Shown here piece by piece: positions 60,570 through 64,000 of a DNA stretch of 64,000 nucleotides (position 1 is its first letter; every line of letters starts with the position of its first letter). A program made the translations under genes and the position numbers. The DNA is from Nocardia cerradoensis NBRC 101014 (GTDB taxonomy: Bacteria; Actinomycetota; Actinomycetes; Mycobacteriales; Mycobacteriaceae): positions 41,677 to 105,676 of the forward strand of contig NZ_BAFW01000005.1 in the NCBI RefSeq assembly GCF_000308535.1, in the 5' to 3' direction. The notes under the pieces were generated by a model. The model did no database searches and had not been told where the DNA came from. It saw nothing but the letters and a program-made list of their open reading frames with translations.

Positions 60570-60824
60570 CACGGACTACCCGGTTACCAAGCGTGCTTGT
60601 CGGGTTGTGTTCTGCGGCCTCGGCGATCATCCGCACCCCGCCGGTTCATCCCCGCAACCTGTGCGAGGCCATTGCCGACGTGAATTCGAATTTCGCAGGC
60701 CCACAACGCTTCTGCCCTTGTCGCGGCGCGCTCCGCGTGGGTGCCTGGCGTCCGTGCTGGGAAGTGCGGATGGGAGATCGAACCTTCTCTTCCGTTTCGA
60801 TCTTGGCCTTCCGCCCCTCCGTGC
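60560..60824 (-). ncRNA. Candidate Ms1-like (MTS2823) RNA-polymerase-binding small RNA
   Basis: A strong housekeeping promoter on the minus strand, TTGATG (60853-60858), 17-nt spacer, TAACAAT (60829-60835), opens a roughly 260-nt gene-free stretch. The predicted 5' part GCACGGA and the 3' part TCCGTGC (60569-60575) are perfectly complementary and could close a long hairpin. Position just after the HAD gene and before the Fic-like gene matches the reported location of MTS2823/Ms1 in mycobacteria, about 300 nt. I have not compared sequences; both ends are approximate. Confidence 0.55.
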
Positions 60825-60828
60825 GTCC

Positions 60829-60858
60829 ATTGTTACTCTGTGAGACCCCTCACATCAA
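60829..60858 (-). promoter_or_regulatory. Promoter of the Ms1-like RNA
   Basis: -35 TTGATG, 17-nt spacer, -10 TAACAA(T), reading on the minus strand; the best sigma-70-type promoter in the window and not followed by an open reading frame. Confidence 0.6.
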
Positions 60859-60964
60859 GGGTCGAGAGGACATTACTCATAATCGGCGTGTGGCCCCTCG
60901 AATCGTGGTTACATCGATGGGTTGCGCGTCGTTGACCAGCCGCGATGCCGCCGAAGCGCCGCCC

Positions 60965-61873
60965 TCAGCGGCGCCGGCGCAGCAGCCGGTAACTGAGCGC
61001 GCCGGCCAGTACCGCACTCACTCCGACCACCGCCGTGGCGGCCACCGTCGTGGTCGACGGCGCGGGAATGCGCGACCACAGTGACACCGGATTCGAGAAG
61101 GTCAGGATCGGCCATTCCCGGGCCATCGCCTCGCGTCGCAGATTCCGGTCGGGATTGACCGCGGTGGGATGTCCGACCGCCGACAGCATCGGCAGATCGG
61201 TGATCGAATCGGAGTAGGCGTAGCAGCGCGAGAGGTCGTAGCGTTCGGTCGCGGCCAGCTTCTCGATCGCCTCGACCTTGCCCTCGCCGTAGCAATAGAA
61301 CTCGACTTCGCCTGTGTACTTACCGTTTTCGACCACCATGCGCGTGGCCGCGGTGTGGGTGGCACCCAGCGCGGCGGCGATCGGGGCGACGATCTCCTCG
61401 CCCGACGCCGAGACGATCACGACGTCGTGGCCGCGGATCTTGTGGTCGGCGATCAGATCCGAGGCCTCGGCGTAGATCAGCGGATCCACCAGTTCGTGCA
61501 GTGTTTCGGCGACGATCGAGCGCACCTGCGACACATCCCAGCCGGCGGTCATCTTCGTCAGGTGTTCGCGCATCCGCTCCATCTGGTCGTGGTCGGCGCC
61601 GGAGAGCAGGAACAGGAAGTGCGCGTAACTGGATTCCAGTACGGTGCGCCGATCGATCAGTCCCTGGGCGAAGAACGGCCGGCTGAAGACGAACGCACTC
61701 GACTTCGCGATGACCGTCTTGTCCAGGTCGAAGAAGGCGGCGATCCGGGGTGCGGACGGCGCATCCCTCGTCTCGTGCGCGCGGTTCGCTGCTGTGTCGT
61801 TGCGGTGTCGCGGGTGCCCGGTATCCCCGGCGGCCCGATCGTTCGTAGCTGTTTGGTCGCCCTCGGCCGTCAC
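60965..61873 (-). CDS. HAD-superfamily phosphatase, SerB-like, membrane-tethered (Rv3661-like)
   Basis: 302 residues from the GTG at 61871-61873, TATTCT 6 nt upstream. The first 40 residues are low-complexity. AAFFDLDKTVIAKSS is the DxDxT nucleophile motif, VVIVSASGEEIV motif II, and GEGKVEAIEKLAATERYDLSRCYAYSDSITDLPMLSAVGHPTAVNP motifs III-IV. The C-terminus ends in one helix (VAATAVVGVSAVLAGALSYRLL) plus RRRR. The same family includes phosphoserine phosphatases and lyso-lipid phosphatases; substrate unknown. Confidence 0.92.
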   Translation of the reverse strand: MTAEGDQTATNDRAAGDTGHPRHRNDTAANRAHETRDAPSAPRIAAFFDLDKTVIAKSSAFVFSRPFFAQGLIDRRTVLESSYAHFLFLLSGADHDQMERMREHLTKMTAGWDVSQVRSIVAETLHELVDPLIYAEASDLIADHKIRGHDVVIVSASGEEIVAPIAAALGATHTAATRMVVENGKYTGEVEFYCYGEGKVEAIEKLAATERYDLSRCYAYSDSITDLPMLSAVGHPTAVNPDRNLRREAMAREWPILTFSNPVSLWSRIPAPSTTTVAATAVVGVSAVLAGALSYRLLRRRR

Positions 61874-61985
61874 GGCTCCAGAATAGGGAGCTTTCCCGCC
61901 GACGCGGCGTTCAGCCCGGCCACACGCCCCGCTCGATGCCCTGGGAGCCGCCCCGCTGCGGCCGAAACTTCGTCTCGCGATGGAC

Positions 61986-62016
61986 TTGCATTGCGGCCGG
62001 TTTCTGGGTGTAGTAT
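61986..62016 (+). promoter_or_regulatory. Promoter of the 6C RNA
   Basis: TAGTAT (62011-62016) with TTGCAT 19 nt upstream; predicted transcription start about 62022. Confidence 0.5.
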
Positions 62017-62021
62017 TGCTG

Positions 62022-62118
62022 GCACCTGGACATGGTCCAGGCGCGTTCAGCCCGACCCCCCGGGGCTGAACCCCGACGGCCCCAGCCTCCTCCCCCCCCG
62101 GCTGGGGCCGTCCTCTAT
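62022..62118 (+). ncRNA. 6C RNA (B11-type small RNA)
   Basis: Three successive hairpins: 62025-62041 (7-bp arms), 62046-62070 (8-bp arms, loop GACCCCCC) and 62075-62112 (13-bp arms, loop TCCTCCCCCCCC), the last followed by CTCTATTT as terminator. Two C-rich loops are the defining feature of the actinobacterial 6C RNA, called B11 in M. tuberculosis, where it also lies beside ssd (Rv3660c). It regulates mRNAs through its C-rich loops. Confidence 0.88.
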
Positions 62119-62233
62119 TTCCGGACCGTTCAGCTGTTACTCGGCGTGCACTGTTTATCCACAGCCCGCGAGTTGTCCACATTCGGCGTTCGGGCTCTGG
62201 TTCGCACGGTGGATCCGGGTGAGGCTGGCGGAC

Positions 62234-63319
62234 ATGAATTCCGTTGCAGCAGTTCCCCCTCCGGCACTGGTGCTGGTCGGTGACCGCCGGTTGCGCGACG
62301 AAGTGCGTCGCATCGCGGCCGCCGCCGACCGCGGCCTGAACGAACGCTCGATGCCCGTCGGCAGGCATGCCTGGGCCGCGGCCGCGCTGGTGATCATCGA
62401 CCTCGCGGCGGCGCGTACCTGTGCCGACGCCGGATACCCGCGCCGCTCGGGCGTGGTGCTGGTCGGCGGCGGTGAACCGGATCTCGACCACTGGCAGGCC
62501 GCCGCGGCGGTCGGCGCCGAGCAGGTCATCGCGCTGCCGGGCAATACCGAGACGCTGATCGAGGCCTTCGCCGCCTATGCCTGGCGCGATCCCGGCGACG
62601 GACTCGTCCTGGCCGTCGTCGGCGCCGGGGGCGGTGCCGGAGCCTCGGTCTTCGCCGCGACACTGGCCTTGACGGCCGCGGCTCAGCGGTTCCGGCCGCA
62701 GATCCTGCTCGTCGACGGCGACCCGCTCGGCGGCGGCATCGATCTGCTGCTGGGTATCGAGTCGGTGCCGGGACTGCGCTGGCCCGACCTCTCCGTCGAG
62801 GACGGCCGAGTGGCCGCGCAAGCCCTGCACGACGCACTACCCGCCGCGGCGCCGGGACTCGGTGTCCTGGCATGCAGCAGACCGGCCGGTTCCGGACCGG
62901 ACGATATCGGCACCGGTGCGGCCCGCGCGGTCGTCGAGGCCGGCCGCGGCGCCGGCGATCTGGTGGTGTGCGATATCTCCGGCAACCGGGGGCCGCATAC
63001 CGATCATCTCCTCGATGCCGCCGATCTCGTCGTCTTCGTGGTGCCCGCCCGGTTGCGCGCGGTGGCTGCCGCGGGAGCCGTCGTGGCGGATGTCCGTCAT
63101 CGAAATCCCAACCAGGCCTTGGTCGTCCGGGGCCCGGCGCCCGGCGGGCTGCGCGGACGAGAGATCGCGGAGGCATTGGGGCTGCCGCTGCTGGCCGCCA
63201 TGCGCCCTCAACCCGGGCTCGCGGGCACTCTGGAACGCGGCGGCCTGACACTCGGCCGCGGCCCGCTGTTCGCCGGGGCGGAGTCGGTGCTGTCCGCACT
63301 GCCGGACGGTGCCCGATGA
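62234..63319 (+). CDS. ssd: Septum site-determining protein Ssd (MinD/CpaE-like)
   Basis: 361 residues from the ATG at 62234. The P-loop region VLAVVGAGGGAGASVFAATLALTAA is a deviant MinD/ParA Walker A lacking the usual GKT (GAGASV), typical of Ssd. ILLVDGDPLGGGIDLLLGIE and DLVVCDISGN (switch II) follow. In mycobacteria Ssd (Rv3660c) inhibits septum formation; it is also the first gene of a Flp/Tad-pilus-like cluster and may position that machine. Stop overlaps the next start (ATGA). Confidence 0.93.
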   Translation: MNSVAAVPPPALVLVGDRRLRDEVRRIAAAADRGLNERSMPVGRHAWAAAALVIIDLAAARTCADAGYPRRSGVVLVGGGEPDLDHWQAAAAVGAEQVIALPGNTETLIEAFAAYAWRDPGDGLVLAVVGAGGGAGASVFAATLALTAAAQRFRPQILLVDGDPLGGGIDLLLGIESVPGLRWPDLSVEDGRVAAQALHDALPAAAPGLGVLACSRPAGSGPDDIGTGAARAVVEAGRGAGDLVVCDISGNRGPHTDHLLDAADLVVFVVPARLRAVAAAGAVVADVRHRNPNQALVVRGPAPGGLRGREIAEALGLPLLAAMRPQPGLAGTLERGGLTLGRGPLFAGAESVLSALPDGAR

Positions 63320-64000
63320 GCGGCGTCGTGAGCGCCGAACTCCTCGACCGGGTGCGGGAGCGACTGGCCGCCCAGCCGGGTGAACACGATCCGGCACGCC
63401 TGGCCGCCGCCATCCGTGCCGAAGCCGGCCGCGTCCTCGGCGATACGGACCTGCTGCGCGCACTACGCCTGCTGCAGACGGAGATGACCGGCGCCGGCGC
63501 GCTGGAACCGCTGCTGCACGATGCCCGGGTCTCCGATGTGCTGGTGACCGCACCCGATGCGGTGTGGATCGACCGCGGCAGCGGTCTGGAACGCACCTCG
63601 ATCCGCTTCCCGGACGAGGCGGCGGTGCGGCGGCTGGCACAGCGCCTGGCCCTCGCCGCCGGTCGCAGGCTCGACGACGCGCAGCCATGGGTGGACGGGC
63701 GGCTGCCGGAATACGAGCGAGCACCCGGCGAGAGCTTCGGAGTCCGGTTGCACGCGGTCCTCGCGCCCATCGCACAGGGCGGAACATGTATCTCGCTGCG
63801 CGTCCTGCGTCCGGTCGGCCACAGCCTGCGCGGGCTGACCGCCTCCGGCACGCTCACGCCGGAGTCGGAACTGCTGTTGGAGAAGATCATTCGCGCACGG
63901 CTCGCATTCCTCGTGGTCGGCGGCACCGGCGCCGGGAAGACCACGCTGCTGTCGGCTCTGCTGGCGCATGTCGACCCCACCGAACGGATCGTGTGCGTCG
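63316..64000 (+). CDS. TadA/CpaF-type secretion ATPase (3' end outside window)
   Basis: First 228 residues. LLRALRLLQTEMTGAGALEPLLHDARVSDVLVTAPDAVWIDRG is the N-terminal domain of GspE/TadA ATPases, SLRVLRPVGHSL precedes the P-loop LVVGGTGAGKTTLLSALLAHVDPTERIVCV, and the Walker B and His boxes lie beyond the edge. Drives assembly of a Tad-type pilus or secretion system. Rv3659c equivalent, coupled to ssd. Confidence 0.93.
   Translation, partial: MSGVVSAELLDRVRERLAAQPGEHDPARLAAAIRAEAGRVLGDTDLLRALRLLQTEMTGAGALEPLLHDARVSDVLVTAPDAVWIDRGSGLERTSIRFPDEAAVRRLAQRLALAAGRRLDDAQPWVDGRLPEYERAPGESFGVRLHAVLAPIAQGGTCISLRVLRPVGHSLRGLTASGTLTPESELLLEKIIRARLAFLVVGGTGAGKTTLLSALLAHVDPTERIVCV

Noticed and set aside
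61169..62233. Upstream extension of ssd and of the HAD gene into the 6C RNA region
   Set aside because: The frames stay open by GC bias only. The 6C RNA and its terminator occupy the gap, and both genes have better internal starts.

Overview
The window reads as chromosomal DNA of a high-GC, mycolic-acid-type actinobacterium, most likely a Nocardia or close relative. Protein genes show strong third-position GC. From about 41 kb to the right edge the gene order follows the Mycobacterium tuberculosis stretch Rv3683 to Rv3659c, inverted. The left part carries DUF397/XRE (Scr1-type) and DUF574 methyltransferase genes that are common in Nocardia and Streptomyces. I see no transposase, integrase, phage structural gene or CRISPR array.

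Layout. 0-9 kb: the end of an SDR gene, a TetR/MFS efflux pair with two palindromic operator candidates, a stand-alone LUD (LutC-like) protein beside a TDT-family carrier, and a translationally coupled MarR/ClC pair. 7.6-12.4 kb: a variable island with an ATPase carrying a PD-(D/E)XK-like C-terminus behind an AT-rich palindromic promoter, an XRE (DUF5753)/DUF397 pair, a run of very small proteins, and a Uma2 nuclease-fold protein. 12.4-31.4 kb: a lipid/steroid-type catabolic region with a GMC oxidoreductase, glutathione peroxidase, TetR regulator, methyltransferase, an overlapping glycosyltransferase/methyltransferase/cyclase-like triplet, an F420-type oxidoreductase, a flavoprotein, a CMD-family protein, a 3-hydroxyisobutyrate-dehydrogenase-like enzyme, an NTF2-like protein, an unknown 416-residue protein, a FadD19-like acyl-CoA ligase, an acetoacetate-decarboxylase-like protein, an SDR, EchA19 and an aldehyde dehydrogenase. 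Five sites resembling the KstR operator TnnAACnnGTTnnA lie in its promoters (three full matches, two with one mismatch). A second palindrome, GGACAyGTGT, links the local TetR gene to the central divergent promoter.

31.4-41 kb: a secreted lipase, a NiCoT metal carrier behind a cobalamin riboswitch, a DUF574 methyltransferase, a 2-oxoglutarate oxygenase divergent from an orphan substrate-binding lipoprotein, an LtrA-like membrane protein, a repeat-tailed membrane protein, tRNA-Pro(CGG) and a proline-rich membrane protein. 41-64 kb is the conserved core block: metallophosphoesterase, YqeY, PonA2, WhiB4, two ArsA-like ATPases, DUF4177, RidA, an MBL-fold protein, Crp, Nth, a thioredoxin-like protein, NUDIX, MarP, EphE-like, a holin-like protein, NhaA, Acs, a degenerate Fic-like protein, a HAD phosphatase, Ssd and the start of a TadA/CpaF ATPase. 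Two small-RNA genes sit where mycobacteria have theirs: a clear 6C RNA before ssd, and a promoter-backed candidate for the RNA-polymerase-binding RNA Ms1 between the HAD and Fic-like genes.

Most convergent gene pairs are separated by strong inverted repeats acting as bidirectional terminators, and several genes appear to be leaderless, with a TAnnnT box 6-9 nt before the start codon.
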